From Pohlia nutans (taxonomy: Eukaryota; Streptophyta; Bryopsida; Bryales; Mniaceae), in NCBI GenBank assembly GCA_022496805.1, contig CM040094.1, positions 16,329,501 through 16,393,500 on the forward strand: a stretch of 64,000 bases of DNA. The letters are read 5' to 3'. Below are positions 1-11,307 of the stretch, one piece after another; the stretch's first letter is position 1; each line of letters opens with the position of its first letter. Below the pieces are notes generated by a model that searched no databases, was not told where the DNA came from, and worked only from the letters and a program-made list of their open reading frames with translations. Made by a program: the position numbers and the translations under genes.

Positions 1-868
1 ACGGAATTGTCAAATGAAGGCTGTCAAATTCAAACTATGCTTCAGCAATTGATGTCTCAGAATGTTAGCTCAGAATTTCCTCAAGTGAAGCATTCTTCTT
101 CAGGAGTGAGATGACCACACGGTTTTTACTTATAGTCTTTGCAAACAACAAAACTAAAGGAGAAACAAGAAAAAAAACAGTTGTGAGAACTTACCCTTCT
201 CCATTGTAGATGGCGACCGAAGAAAGTCCAAAATTCGTTTAGGAGGTGTCACAGCACTTTCTTCCCATTCTCAATCTTCAGAGAATGGGTATGAGGCTCT
301 TTCTCATTGAATTGTGAAGGACCCATTCTTTGAAGATTGAGAAGCTTCATTTCTTCCCCTCTGCAGGTAAATTACCCCAGTTCGCTATTGTTCTCATTCT
401 GGTTTGTGAAGAATGGCCACAATTGGCTCCTGAATTCTCTCCCCAAGTTCTCAATCTTTAAAGAATCAACCTCTTGAAAGCGCCATGACACCCCGTATTG
501 TAGAGGTTATTTATTTGTGTCAATCTTCTTCTTGTGACTTTTGATACCTCCCACCTAAAATGAGCTCAGGACTGCGCACTAGAAGAATCTGAATTCCTTT
601 TCAAGGGCAGCTCCTCAATGTTACGAACCCATTTTAGGAACTTGAAACTAAGGCTCTTGAAAAAGGGTCAATTCAAAGCTTCCAAAGAAATATGTCAGTT
701 ATGAACCCACTTGCTTTTTATTGACTTGAAACTAAGGCTCTCAAAAAAGGGCTAATGCATAGCTTCCAAAGAATAGGTATTGGTACAAATCACTTTCAAG
801 TAGAAAGATAAGCCTATGAGACTACAACAATGAGGATAGTACTATTTTGGTTAAATTTTTCCTACATC
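1..868. other. Gene-free flank with a foldback element and a short tandem duplication
   Basis: I see no coding exon here; it lies downstream of the pectate lyase stop codon. Positions 245-261 and 476-492 form an imperfect inverted repeat (GGTGTCACAGC / GCGCCATGACACC). It encloses several copies of a TTCTCAATCTT(C/T)-type motif in both orientations, consistent with a roughly 248-bp foldback MITE. Positions about 621-715 and 700-790 are a diverged tandem duplication marked by GAACTTGAAACTAAGGCTCT-like copies. Confidence 0.5.
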
Positions 869-3800
869 TTAACTCACAGCATGGGACACTGCGAGTTCGC
901 AAGGCAAAGGGATATTCTGCCAACCCGCGATCCGAGGAATTTTCTTCATAAGCTCAGCATCAGCACGTTCAAGCGTGTACTTGGAATAGAACTCCTCAAT
1001 GGCGAAAACCTGGTTGGGACCTTGCATGTTGCCTTGGGCACCATTCAGAAACAGGTCGTCTTCAGAGCGAAGTGTGCCTGAGGCCTCATGACTGCAATCT
1101 CCTGCCTGCGCCACTCGAGAAATATGCTAAGGAAATATACCACCAACTTAAGAAATATGGCCTCATTTTAACAAAGTTATTTAGGAGAAATATTTTTCGG
1201 TCATTTGGAAGAAGATTTCTCATGGAATGCACAAATTTCGCAATTTAATTCTCAATATTCAACTTCGTGACCCAAATCAGACCTCTAGGTTTTCCCATGA
1301 CCACACCATGTGGTACTAATTTTCACTCATAATGATTCCCAAAACCACCAACTACTTCTTCACAATGCTTGGCATGCCATTGGTTTACTTCAATAGTGAA
1401 ATTGGTGGTTTTGAGTCCCAACTGTGGTGGCCTCAAGAAAACTCTTCATGTCATAGTTGGGGAAGGTGGTGGTTTTAGGACATCCAACCTTACTCTTTAT
1501 TAAATGATCTGTATTGCATCCTCACCCACAAGTTTTGACAAAAATGAGCTTCCAACAATATATTATATGCCTCCTATTTCCAAAAATTGTACCCGCAGTG
1601 AGCAAATGAAGATTTTGCACATGTTTTGGTTTTAAAAATATTGCACATGACAAACTTGTGCAGTTTTTTTTTACCAAGTTCTCTTATAGTGTGGAGTGCT
1701 AAAGTACGAGATGCTACTTGTGTCACTTTAAGAATTTTAGAAGTATGATTTTTGGGAGATGTAGAGAGACCACTTTGGGTACAAAAGCCAGGTAAAATTT
1801 TCATCACTATGTATGAATTTATGATGCTATGATTTGGAGTAGGAGGTTGTAGACCACATTACGTGGCCGTAGATGACCCCATTTTCGTTCAAAGATGGAC
1901 ATTTAGCCAAGTCATGCTTACATCCAACTTGCTAATTAAAGGTCAACCAAGTGTATAAATAGATGAGTTGGTAACAAAGGTCGAAAGGATCAGGTCCCTA
2001 ACAGTTTTAATATCCGCAATTTTAATATCCGCAATTCAGTATGGCAACAATTGATTTTGAGTTTACATACCTTTTCGGAGTAGTACTCAAAGCCTTTCTT
2101 TTTGTCCCCGGCTTCGTAAATGCAATGTTGTGAAAGGATCTGTTGAATCATCATTGTAAGAATTCAATAATCTAACACCAGACATTCTAAGAACTATCAA
2201 CACCTCATGCAAGGTAGAAATACAGAAACCGTGAGGACCCCACAACCAAACTATAGACTGGAGACATCCTTCACTTATTTTCGAGAATGTGACGATTCTA
2301 GGTGCAGGGTGTGATATTTTTGGAACTAAACTAATATGGGAATTGGTAGGGAATTGGATAGGCATGATTCATGGGTAGAATGACCTATCTGTTTTGGTTG
2401 ATTCCTTGCACAAAATTGTTTATCAAAACACTTGGTTATTGAAGACTCTAAGAAAACAGTATCAAGGTTTGACAAACTTTTCACTTAAAAAATTTGTATA
2501 AAATTATCGATTGGTAAAAAAAATATGGAATCGGATCATCTCTTCATGATTTTTCCTTCTCTATGAAAATTAAGCCCTTGTCATAACTCCCATTCCTAAT
2601 ATGCAAAACTTCTTATTCTATTTTCTCGGTTTATTGTATTTCTACCTTAAAACGTTGCTTGGAGACAACCATAAGGTTTCTGACAAACCATAGGAGGAGA
2701 GCCAGTCAAATTTGGAGGGACCATTTGAAAGTGAACATCTTGTTTACTGTGTTGCCAAATAAAATAGGGCTGCTATAATCCTCTGACTACAAAAGACATC
2801 CTGGTCTTGAACTAAGGTAAGGGGTACGATTGCCGTCAGTTTCAGCATTTCATCCTACATGGAGTGTTGATTTTCAATGATAAAAATTTGCAGCACATAA
2901 AACTTTGGGTTTGATAACCAAGCTCAATTTCTAATTAATTTTTTCACAATATATGATTTTGTTATAAACTTAATATGCATAGACCACTATTGATGTTAGT
3001 AGGTGTACCAATAACTGTCTTTCATTTCTAGTCCAATCGGATTGCTAACTTCGTAATCATAATTAATGCTTATGATAACTAAATTGGGAACTCCTGAAGT
3101 TGAAACAAGTGCTTTTATAGGTGACCGCAATTGGTACCTAACAGTTTCTATTAGGAGCAAGCAGTGATCTCAAAACCACTTTATGACATTTAGAACATTA
3201 TGCGACCTCCCACATAAATGGTATCTACTTTTGCTACCCACTGCATACAATACTCACGATATCTCTATAATATCCGGAAATACCCTTGATATATTAAGGT
3301 GATACCATGATGATATCCGCGGATATCACCTCATGAAGTTGCTACATATTTATATCATGATGAGCATTCTTGCTACATTACAATTTTTTTTCATTTTCTT
3401 TCTTTGTATGTTTAGCAGCCCCATTTTTTGGGTAGAAATCCAGCTAATTTTAGCTAGTTTTGGGATCACTGGTTGTAGCACCCTCAAAAGGAGATGAGCA
3501 AAAGAAGGAAGAAGATGCCATAGAATTCTTCATACCTGGGACTCCACACTTGCACAGACAGCATAAACAGTCCATCCTCGAGTGTAGTTATTGTACAGAT
3601 GCACTTTGCCGAAGCGCACTCGAGGATGGCGTTGTTTGGTCCCATCATAGAAGCAATGGTGAATTGTCACTCTAATACACCGATCCTCGTAGTGCTTTGG
3701 GTCCGCCCCAATCAACATGGTCTTGTTGTGGTTGAAAAAATGGCACCTGCAAACAAACACAACCCAATCTTAAAGATGACCAAAACCCTAAACCCTAACA

Positions 3801-6800
3801 GTACCATTATGTTTTCAAGTCAAATTACGCATCCATGACATGAATCACTTCAAACAATAGCTCTTGGATTGACACAAGCAGAAGTAGCATATTGTTGCAC
3901 ACCATATTCAATTGAATCCAAATCATATCCTGTTGTTTTTTTAATACGTTCTCTGATATGAGCATTGTGGTTGAAAGAATGACACCTGCAAACACAACCC
4001 AATCTTGAAGGTGACCAAAACCCTAAACCCTAAACCCTAACAGTACCATGAGACATCCTTTTGAGAAAGTCTATTTTCAAGTCAAATTACGCAACCATGA
4101 CATTAGAGTTATCCGTAAAGTCCCTCAAAAGTGAGTTGGACCATTGTTTAAGTGAATAGTGACATTAATCCTCAAATAGAACATGTGTCTGGCACTAAAA
4201 AAACGGTGGATGCAAACTTTGAAAGCACCAAAATCGGTGCTAAAAAACATCTCACCCAAGTTTCTATTATTCACCTTCACACATGAAGAAGGAGATTACT
4301 AACCCCTTTTCTGGCAATAGATTCTCGCTATATATACCTAGACCGTCCCCACTCACCCATTCTTTTGATTTCCTAGAACTTCTCTCAATAATTTTCATTT
4401 CTCCAAATTTTAGTCAAACTAAGGCCCACTCAACCCTTTAGTTTACAGATAACTCTAGTTGAGCTCATATTTTTTGGAGAACGTACGGTAGCCCCTGACA
4501 TGAATCACTTCAAACAATAGCTCTTGGAATGACACAACTAGAAGTAGCATGTTGTTGCACACCATTTTCAATTGAATCCAGATCATATCCTGTTGTTTTT
4601 TAATATGTTCTCTGATGAGCATTGTGGTTGAAAGAATGACACCTGCAAACACAACCCAATCTTGAAGGTGACCAAAACCCTAAACCCTAAGCACTAAACC
4701 CTAAAACCCTAAACCCTAGCAGTACCATGAGACATCCTTTTGAGACAGTCTGTTTTCAAGTCAAATTACGCAACTATGACATTGAGCTCATATGTTTTGG
4801 AGAAGGTACGGTAGCCCCTGACATGAATCACTTCAAACAATAGCTCTTGGATTGACACAAACAAAAGTAGCATGTTGTTGCACACCGTTTTCAATTGAAT
4901 CCAAATCATATCCTGTTGTTTTTTAATACGTTCTCTAATGAGCATTGTGATTGAAAGAATGGCACCCGCAAACACAACCCAATCTTGAAGGTGACCAAAA
5001 CCCTAAACACTAAACCCTAAACACTAAAACCCTAAACCCTAAACCCTAGCAGTACCATCAGACATCCTTTCGAGAAAGTCTGTTTTCAAGTCGAATTACG
5101 CAACCATGACATCGTGCTCATATTTTTGGAGAACGTACGGTAGCTCCTGACATGAATCACTTCAAACAATAGCTCTTGGATTGACACAACCAGAAGTAGC
5201 ATGTTTGTTGCACACCATTCTCAATTGAATCCAAATTATATCCTGTGGTTTTTTTAATACATTCTCTGATACGAGCATTGTGGTTGAAAGAATGACACCT
5301 GCAAACACAACTCAATCTTGAAGGTGACCAAAACCCTAAACACTAAACCCTAAACCCTAACAGTACCATCAGACATCCTTTTGAGAAAGTCTGTTTTCAA
5401 GTCAAATTAGGCAACCATGACATTAAGCTCAATTTTTTGGAGAACGTACGGTAGCCCCTGACATGAATCACTTCAAACAATAGCTCTTGGATTGACACAA
5501 TTAGAAGTAGCATATTGTTGCACACCATTTTTAATTCAATCCAGATCATATTCTGTTGTTTTTTAAAACATTCTCTGATGAGCATTGTCATTGAAAGAAC
5601 GGCACCTGCAAACACAACCCAATCTTGAAGGTGACCAAAACCCTAAACACTAAACCCTAAACCCTAAACCCTAAACCCTAAACCCTAAACCCTAAACCCT
5701 AAACCCTAAACCCTAGCAGTACCATCAGACATCCTTATGAGAAAGTCTGTTTTCAAGTCAAATTACGCAACCATGACATTGAGCTCATATTTTTGGAGAA
5801 CGTGCGGTAGCTCCTGACATAAGCTCTTGGATTGACACAAGCAGAAGTAGCATATTGTTGCACACCATTTTAAATTGAATCCAGATCATATCCTGTTATT
5901 TTTTAATACATTCTCTAATGAACAGGAAGTGCATTCATAGAGCAACTTATCAAGTATTCATTCTTTTCCGTTCTTTCTTCTTCTCAAGCAGAATAAGAAT
6001 AAGAATAAGAATAAGAATCCACGTACCTTGACACCGTAACAAAAGAGGATTGCCGTGTGACATCAATCAAGCCATCGTCGTAATCGGACAACGTACAGCG
6101 GTCAATCCACACATGCCTGGACTTCGGCTTCAACTGAATGGCGTCGGCGTCAGGGCCGACGCCTCGTTGAAACTCAAGGTTGCAGATGATCACGTGCTCA
6201 CAGTCTTTGAGCTGCAAGCCCTTGTTGGTGATCTTGACCTTCTGGCCGCGCCCGTCGATGGTCTTGTAGGATTGCACCCGAATGTTCTTGGCGATGTTTA
6301 TGGTTCCGGACACGTCGAACACTATCCATAGCGGCTCCGTCTTCTTGCATCCGTCACGTAGACTCCCATGGCCTTCATCTGTTACAATCATTCCAACATC
6401 CCTTGTAAGTAAGCCTGCACTCGTTACCTCCAAGAATCGGAACTAGCATCGCATTCTTACATGACTAGCGCAAGGTTGCATTCTTCTGTTTCCAGACAAC
6501 TCCTGTTGACTCTTTGTTATGTTATTAACCCCTAAATGTCCTCAACTAAGTCCAGTTTGGGCAGTTTTGCAAAGATGTATTATAAAATGCAACTAACATG
6601 AATATTTGAAACTTGATGTATGAATACATTATGAATTTTAAATTCTATTCATACGGTTAGATCTATGATTGCTATCACTTATATTTTTCTATAAATTTTG
6701 AAACATAAAATAAAAAATTATTTTGTAATTCGATTACGAATAAGATATAGATAATATGTGGATGAAATTTGTTGTGATAGGTTATAATGTAGTACTCTAG

Positions 6801-7924
6801 GTGTTGTGATTTTTGAAGCTTTTTTTGATGCTTGATTTTATGAGTTAATTTTTTCAAGAACAATTTTAGACTAAAATCTTCAAATTTTTGGGTGAAACAC
6901 TACAACACGAAATGAGGCATAATTTTTTCAAAAATTGTTTCCTTTTTGATCGAATCACACATACATGAAGATAACTTCCCATAAAAATTTCAATAAAAAA
7001 ATCACACTACAAAAAGTGCATGACGGATGAGAAACTACAGATGAAATCTGTATATCAAGCAAAATATGCATGGTTGGGCAATTAGGGGTTAATAGCAAGC
7101 TAAACATTTGATAGAATCAGAATGATGGATTTTGATGATTAGGTCCCATTTGTAACACATCAATTACAATTCAACGAAATCATGATATACCAACCTTCTG
7201 TAGCTCTTTAGCCCTTGTTCACTTGCACACTTTATTCTAAGAATCAAAATTAGCATCACATTCTCACATGATTAGCCCTAGCTTTCTAAACTTGAATTCT
7301 ATATAGCTCCTATTCACTTTTATCAATGGCAAGATTGCACAAAACTGTAGCCAAACATTTGATAAAATCAATATGATAAATTTATGATTCTTGAGCCTCT
7401 AAAGAACGTTATGTAGCCCTCGGAATTCAGTACTTTAAACGTGAATCCAGGGTTATAACAGGAAAACGAAACCCTATATTCTGCAATCGACTTAGACAAT
7501 TCAATTCTGTTTGTATACATACTAAAAAGATTTAAAAAAATGTTCACATTCTCACTGAACTAGAAACCGAAGAACAGAAAAGAAAATTGATCTAAATTGT
7601 TTTTTTTGAGTTCCTAGGGTTACAAGCTCCAATGAATGAGGTTTTTCTAGGGTTTTGTGAGAACACTGACGGACCTGCGAGGGAGGTGACATGGTAGACG
7701 TAGCCGTGGAGTCCGCCGATCGAAGCGCTCCCGAATCCCTCCGCCGCGCCCGCCAAGGCGCGCAGATGCGCATCCGCAGCAGCATACGGGCCCCCCGAAT
7801 TCATCGACGCTGACGAATCGTGTGCAGCAGCTCCGCCACCGTGATGAGTTAAGTGATCCAGCATCTTTCCCAGAAGCGTCTCGACGTGCTTGTGCTTGTG
7901 CTTGTGTGGCTCCTTTCCACTCAT
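869..7924 (-). CDS. Pectate lyase (polysaccharide lyase family 1), five exons
   Basis: Pectate lyases cleave de-esterified pectin by beta-elimination, dependent on calcium. Exons (minus): 7924-7675, 6378-6027, 3746-3536, 2139-2071, 1105-869, giving 372 residues; every junction is GT/AG and keeps frame. Seen in order: a His/Lys-rich N-terminus (HKHKHKH); LRALAGAAEGFG and YHVTSLAD (exon 1/2 junction); GSLRDGC; EPLWIVFDVSG; TIDGRGQ (about 122-128); WIDRCTLSDYDDGLID (174-189, calcium-site aspartates); KTMLIGADP; DRCIRVTIHHC; then RHPRVRFGKVHLYNNYTR (240-257), which contains the expected catalytic arginine region; and SEDDLFLNGAQ near the end. Length fits the family. No signal peptide is visible, as in the plant pectate-lyase-4-like branch. 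Introns are inflated to 4 kb in total by transposons and a tandem array. The exon 1 ATG at 7924 is chosen because the frame upstream lacks another ATG. Confidence 0.93.
3162..3471. repeat. hAT-type MITE, copy 1 (in pectate lyase intron 3)
   Basis: A 310-bp element begins CAGTGATCTCAAAAC and ends GTTTTGGGATCACTG. A reverse-complement relative lies at 38419-38729. The centre contains the palindrome GATATCCGCGGATATC. CAGTG...CACTG termini are typical of hAT elements. Unlike the other copy, this one shows no clear 8-bp target duplication, so the flanks may have decayed. Confidence 0.8.
4104..4455. repeat. MITE inserted in one unit of the tandem array
   Basis: The roughly 350-bp insertion starts AGAGTTATCCGTAAAG and ends TTTACAGATAACTCT, an inverted repeat with small mismatches. 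Other units of the array read straight through (CATGACATTGAGCTC, e.g. near 4775), giving an internal empty site that proves insertion. A related end (TAGAATTATCCGTAAAGTCC) is seen near 61040. Confidence 0.75.
5637..5716. repeat. Interstitial telomere-type repeat (CCCTAAA)n
   Basis: About nine consecutive CCCTAAA units of the plant telomere type. Shorter tracts sit at the matching place in the other array units (near 4020, 4680, 5000 and 5335). They are embedded in the tandem array, so they look amplified with it and not like a chromosome end. Confidence 0.9.
5988..6018. repeat. Hexanucleotide microsatellite (AATAAG)n next to an exon donor
   Basis: Five units of AATAAG lie within 10 bp of the exon 2 splice donor (6026/6025) of the pectate lyase, on the intron side. 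Confidence 0.85.
6529..7088. repeat. TTAA-flanked CCCCTAAA element (560 bp, family B)
   Basis: Flanked by TTAA at 6525-6528 and 7089-7092. Ends are CCCCTAAATGTCC and GGGCAATTAGGGG. A same-length relative is at 49442-49991. It lies in pectate lyase intron 1. There is no coding capacity, so it is a non-autonomous element. Confidence 0.8.
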
Positions 7925-8078
7925 GCTTGCTTGCAAATCAGTCCGTTCTTACCAAATCAAATTAAGTTTAAGTCCGAAAACAAAACGGAAAATTGAAGTT
8001 GTCACTGTTTGAGAGAAATTCTCGCAACGAGGTTTAAATTTCTAAACGGCTTGAAAGCAAAAGCTTGAATGTCAACGG

Positions 8079-8125
8079 AGGGGACGACACGTGGCGTTGG
8101 TTCGTAGCGCCACGTGGCTAGCGAT
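8079..8125 (-). promoter_or_regulatory. Paired G-box/ABRE-like motifs upstream of the pectate lyase
   Basis: CACGTGGC occurs at 8088-8095, and the palindrome GCCACGTGGC at 8109-8118, about 165-195 bp upstream of the ATG at 7924. In plants such paired CACGTGGC elements are bound by bZIP factors and often confer abscisic-acid or stress responsiveness. The motif match is direct; regulation of this gene by abscisic acid is inference. Confidence 0.6.
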
Positions 8126-9197
8126 TGACCGCCAAAGTCAAAAGTCGGTGGAATATTCTCATTGCATCAAATGAAAAGCAGGGCAGCTGTACAATTGAAA
8201 GATGTAAATTGCTTCAAAGGTATGAGGAGCTGAATCTGCAAAGTTTTTTTCTGGTTGGCTTGCTCTCCATTCCTCGGACCCTTCTGTGGATTGTCTATGT
8301 GGATTGTTTTTCAGGTTGTGTTTCTTATTATTGGGTTGAATTAAATCTTGACCTGTGCCTCCTGTTTGCAGAAAATTACGACATTTCAGAAGCAGTACAT
8401 TACCGGAAATGCTAAAGAAAGTTGTGGAATGACGATTCACGCATTCTCACAAGGAACCCTGACCGTATTACTAGGCAGTAAAGGGTTCAAGAATGATGGT
8501 GAATTCTTGGTAATCACTTGCTAAATTGAACAACCACTTGAAAAGCTTGCTAACTTATAACAGCAGTTTGGCAGTAACGTTTACTTCCTAGTGAACTGAA
8601 CAAAGTTCCCTGTGTCTGTAATGCTTCATACTTTACATGACCTGATTTATAATGGTGTAGTGCTGTGTTTAGATGTCTGTTGTTGGCTAATCTGTTCCAG
8701 GCTGCCTTTATATATTGACAGGTACTTCCGAAGATCGCCATTATATTGACAGGTACTTCCGAGGCTCTCAGTTATTGCAGCAATATATGCTGCTCTATGT
8801 CTGCGAGGCTGGTGTACAAAGGCTTATGCTTGAACTTTGCTAATGCAAGCTGCAACCCGTATTTCGTGTTTTGCAGGTCGTCTATGTGAATGCATTAGTA
8901 AGGTTATCTGAATCAAGCTTTAAGATAGGAGGACTTCAGCAAACTTTTTGGCAAACTGTTGCTTACGATGCAGATGCATGGCCATGATCTATGGGTTTGC
9001 AGTTTCGAGGATTCCTCTATCTGTGAATACACACATCTCCTTCTTGCTGTCATACAGTACTCAACTACTCATGAATTTTGAACATAGCAGCCTACCAAAA
9101 TTTGCATCTTGGACACTGGCGGCAGTGGTTCTTCTAATTCTTGTTGTGAAGCACTGCTTGAAGTTAATTCCTCAGCTGGGTAGAATCCTAGGGACAT
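8126..9197. other. No convincing gene; short tandem duplication
   Basis: This lies between the pectate lyase promoter and the U2 inverted repeat. Several weak open frames are present but none shows a recognisable domain or exon structure. A 30-bp-scale duplication containing TTATATTGACAGGTACTTCC occurs at about 8708-8762. Confidence 0.5.
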
Positions 9198-9532
9198 GCA
9201 CGGAGCTCAGTGTGTAGTATTCATTGCTTGGACCAAGAAACCATTGCATTGAGTGCTGTGCACTTCCATCAATGAATATCGTTATCAAATGCTATACACC
9301 AGCATTGCACGTATATCCCCATTCAATGCACTCATTCACATATTCCCCCATATTACCCACTCGCCCCGTCTCAATGCCAAGTGACACCTCAGTATGTGCA
9401 GAAGCACACAATGAACTCTTAATTTGACAACTGAAATGATCCAACTGAAACAGCACTACAGTAGTCCACAGGGCAACTGATTGGTGGGTGCCGTACGTAG
9501 ACAGAAGTAAAAGGGTCGGAGCTCCCGGTTGA

Positions 9533-9580
9533 TTGTCCCATAAGGTTTGCCATGGCCTCGGGCAAAAGAGGGATATATAA
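9533..9580 (+). promoter_or_regulatory. U2 snRNA promoter (USE and TATA box)
   Basis: TATATAA lies at 9574-9580, 25-31 bp before the U2 start. A GTCCCATAAGG upstream-sequence-element match (plant consensus RTCCCACATCG) lies at 9535-9545. The roughly four-helical-turn spacing is the arrangement known for Pol II-transcribed plant snRNA genes. Confidence 0.75.
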
Positions 9581-9604
9581 GTGCTGGAGTGAGGAAGAAT
9601 GAGC

Positions 9605-9800
9605 ATACCTTTCTCGGCCTTTTGGCTAAGATCAAGTGTAGTATCTGTTCTTATCAGTTTAATATCTGATACGGGGCTCATCGAGCCCCATGATATTAAT
9701 CTAATTTTTCAGCGGGTGCGGGTCCATCCGGCAGCTTGCTGCCCGGACTCGCGCGCGTCGCCTTGGTCTTGCACTACTTCCTTGGCTGGCGCAGCCCCAC
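9605..9800 (+). ncRNA. U2 spliceosomal snRNA, copy 1
   Basis: The RNA begins ATACCTTTCTCGGCCTTTTG, the canonical plant U2 5' end. It contains GTAGTA (9638-9643), which pairs with the intron branch site. Stem-loop IIa/b sequence follows (GATACGGGGCTCATCGAGCC), then an AATTTTT Sm-type site (9703-9709) and GC-rich 3' stem-loops. U2 snRNP recognises branch points in the major spliceosome. The 3' end is estimated from the usual length of about 196 nt; I could not place a clear 3'-end box. Confidence 0.93.
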
Positions 9801-10497
9801 CCCCCTCCCCCCAGAGGGACCCAATCTCAAACCCTAAACTGCAAACCGCTACTGAATTCTCAAGAACTCGGGGTCTGCCTGCCCTCTTCATATGAACTCT
9901 ATGCTCCTCAAATTGGCAGGATTCATGGCATCACATTGTTTCTAAATATATCTGATCTGTACAATGCCATGAAAGCGAGAACGACGTAACTGAATCATTT
10001 TGCCCTAGCCATGCCTCATCGGCAGTTTTGTAAATGAACAAATTCATACAATGCGCTCATAAATGGACACAAAACCCTAGTCCAATAGCGAAGAAAGCAT
10101 AAGACGCATCCGGTGCGCAACTACAAGAATAAATTAGGGTTTCGCAGCGGATAGCAGAGATGCTTGTGATGAAGTTGCTGCATTTACACTAGGAAGCCTA
10201 ACAGAAAGAAGTTGCACAAAAAAATGAAATTGCATACTGCATCACAAATTTGCAAAGAAAAATTTGCTCGCCAACAAACCTCTCACAAATCATTGCAACC
10301 AAACTCCAGAATTTAGGGCAACAGTTGACGCTTCAAAGAACCTACGTTCTTCCAAACTCCGTGAGGACCCGATCACGCACGTCTACATGTACGAAAATGG
10401 GTGTCACATCCCTGATCCAAATCAACTAAAATAAGCGAAATCTACCAATTGTGTGATTCTATCTACACAGCACTTGCTTGTTCTTAGGTCATACCTG

Positions 10498-10685
10498 CGT
10501 GACGAACTTGAGCTTATTGGTGTTCCCTGTTCCAAATTTAGTCTGACAGCCTTCTTGTTTTTTTCCGCTGCATCGACTGAGGCTGATAGAGGTGTATGAT
10601 GTGCCAACGCTTGCAAATGCGCTTTGCCACTTTGTCCATTGGGTGAGGAGAACAAACTGCTCAATCTTTTACGTCCCAAGCTCAT
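10498..10685 (-). CDS. Possible first exon of an unknown gene
   Basis: An ATG-started frame of about 62 residues (MSLGRKRLSSLFSSPNGQ...) runs to a good donor (CGCAG|GTATGA). It is polar and Ser/Lys-rich. No family is recognised and no following exon could be placed: continuation would run into the inverted repeat arm. It lies in the spacer between the U2 arms. It may be a fragment cut off by the duplication. Confidence 0.25.
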
Positions 10686-11103
10686 CTTTTTCTCGACAGT
10701 TTTGAGTAGGTTCTATTAGGACTAACTCTTGTTCGAATATATTTGTTTCTTGCCCAACATATGCAATGATCTTTACTAGTTTAAGGGCTAACTTAATCAT
10801 TAACTCCACTATTTGTTTTGTATTAATCCACTTCTTGTTTCGCTTTTGATTATGCAGGGGTCCAAATGTTGCAGGTACGTTTGTTGCGGTTTATGCACTT
10901 TTTGGCCCAACCTTTCCAGACACGTATAACCCGAAGTGGTCCATTTATACTTTATTTTACCTCGTAAGTGTTCTCAGGTCAAGTTTGCTTTCAAATTTTG
11001 CTCCACACTTGGTCTAAAAAGCTTGGAGGGGACTAGGCAAAGAGCTAGTCCTTGATTGTAATGTCAAGTCTGAATACTTTGGCGACTGGTGATTTTAGGT
11101 GAT

Positions 11104-11307
11104 TTAATGTTCCAGATATGAAAGTAGTGTGTGAATGTGAAAAACCATTGCTTTCAAATGAGAGGCATCCACGAATTGCTCTAGAAACACCGTGTTTGCA
11201 TTCCCGTTATCTAATAGAGAGTCGCCAAATGTATAGACAGTAGGAAATGAGCAATTCGGGAGGTCAGCAACCAACAACAATCCGTGAAAAGAGCACATCA
11301 ACATCAT
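11104..11307 (-). pseudogene. GDSL esterase/lipase N-terminal fragment
   Basis: The frame contains FPTVYTFGDSLLDNGNANT, matching block I of plant GDSL lipases, where the Ser in FGDSL is the nucleophile. A hydrophobic stretch (CSFHGLLLVA) before it could be a signal-peptide remnant. The family normally has 340-400 residues with blocks II, III and V; none of these is visible in the 2-kb spacer. This is either an isolated exon or, more likely, a truncated gene relic. Confidence 0.6.

Larger units (their letters stand above)
3747..5930 (-). repeat. Tandem array derived from the intron 2/exon 3 boundary of the pectate lyase, with telomere-like tracts
   Basis: About five full and one partial copies of a roughly 320-bp unit fill the intron between exons 2 and 3. 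Each unit repeats the sequence around the true exon 3 acceptor: on the minus strand a TTTGCAG acceptor followed by GTGTCATTCTTTCAACCACA-like exon sequence. Acceptor copies lie near 3986, 4640, 4964, 5295 and 5602; the genuine one is at 3747. Units are separated by AACCCTAAACCCTAA tracts of differing length. The open frames of 65-72 residues inside it are by-products of the repeat and not independent genes. Confidence 0.85.
9198..10363 (+). repeat. Left arm of 1,166-bp inverted repeat carrying U2
   Basis: This arm matches 12352-13517 in reverse complement. The coordinate sum stays at 22,715 from one end to the other, and the open frames in both arms are identical in length and sequence, so no indel and no obvious substitution is visible. 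Homology stops abruptly after GTG at 10363 and before GCACGGAG at 9198. The arm holds the U2 gene, its promoter and about 560 bp of downstream sequence. Confidence 0.95.

Noticed and set aside
3573..3638. Hairpin-like pair CATCCTCGAGTG / CACTCGAGGATGG resembling a small-RNA precursor
   Set aside because: Both arms lie inside exon 3 of the pectate lyase and encode the conserved RHPRVR and YTRGW stretches; the pairing is coincidental.
4455..5615. Repeated 65-72-residue minus-strand frames beginning MFAGxxLS
   Set aside because: They are the same tandem-repeat unit read through a copied splice acceptor; no start context, no domain.
5637..5716. Telomere repeats as evidence of a chromosome end or fusion point
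   Set aside because: Short tracts recur in every unit of the local tandem array, so amplification with the array explains them.
8948..9217. 89-residue frame with a hydrophobic segment before the U2 repeat
   Set aside because: It runs across the inverted-repeat boundary without a matching frame in the other arm, and has no family resemblance.
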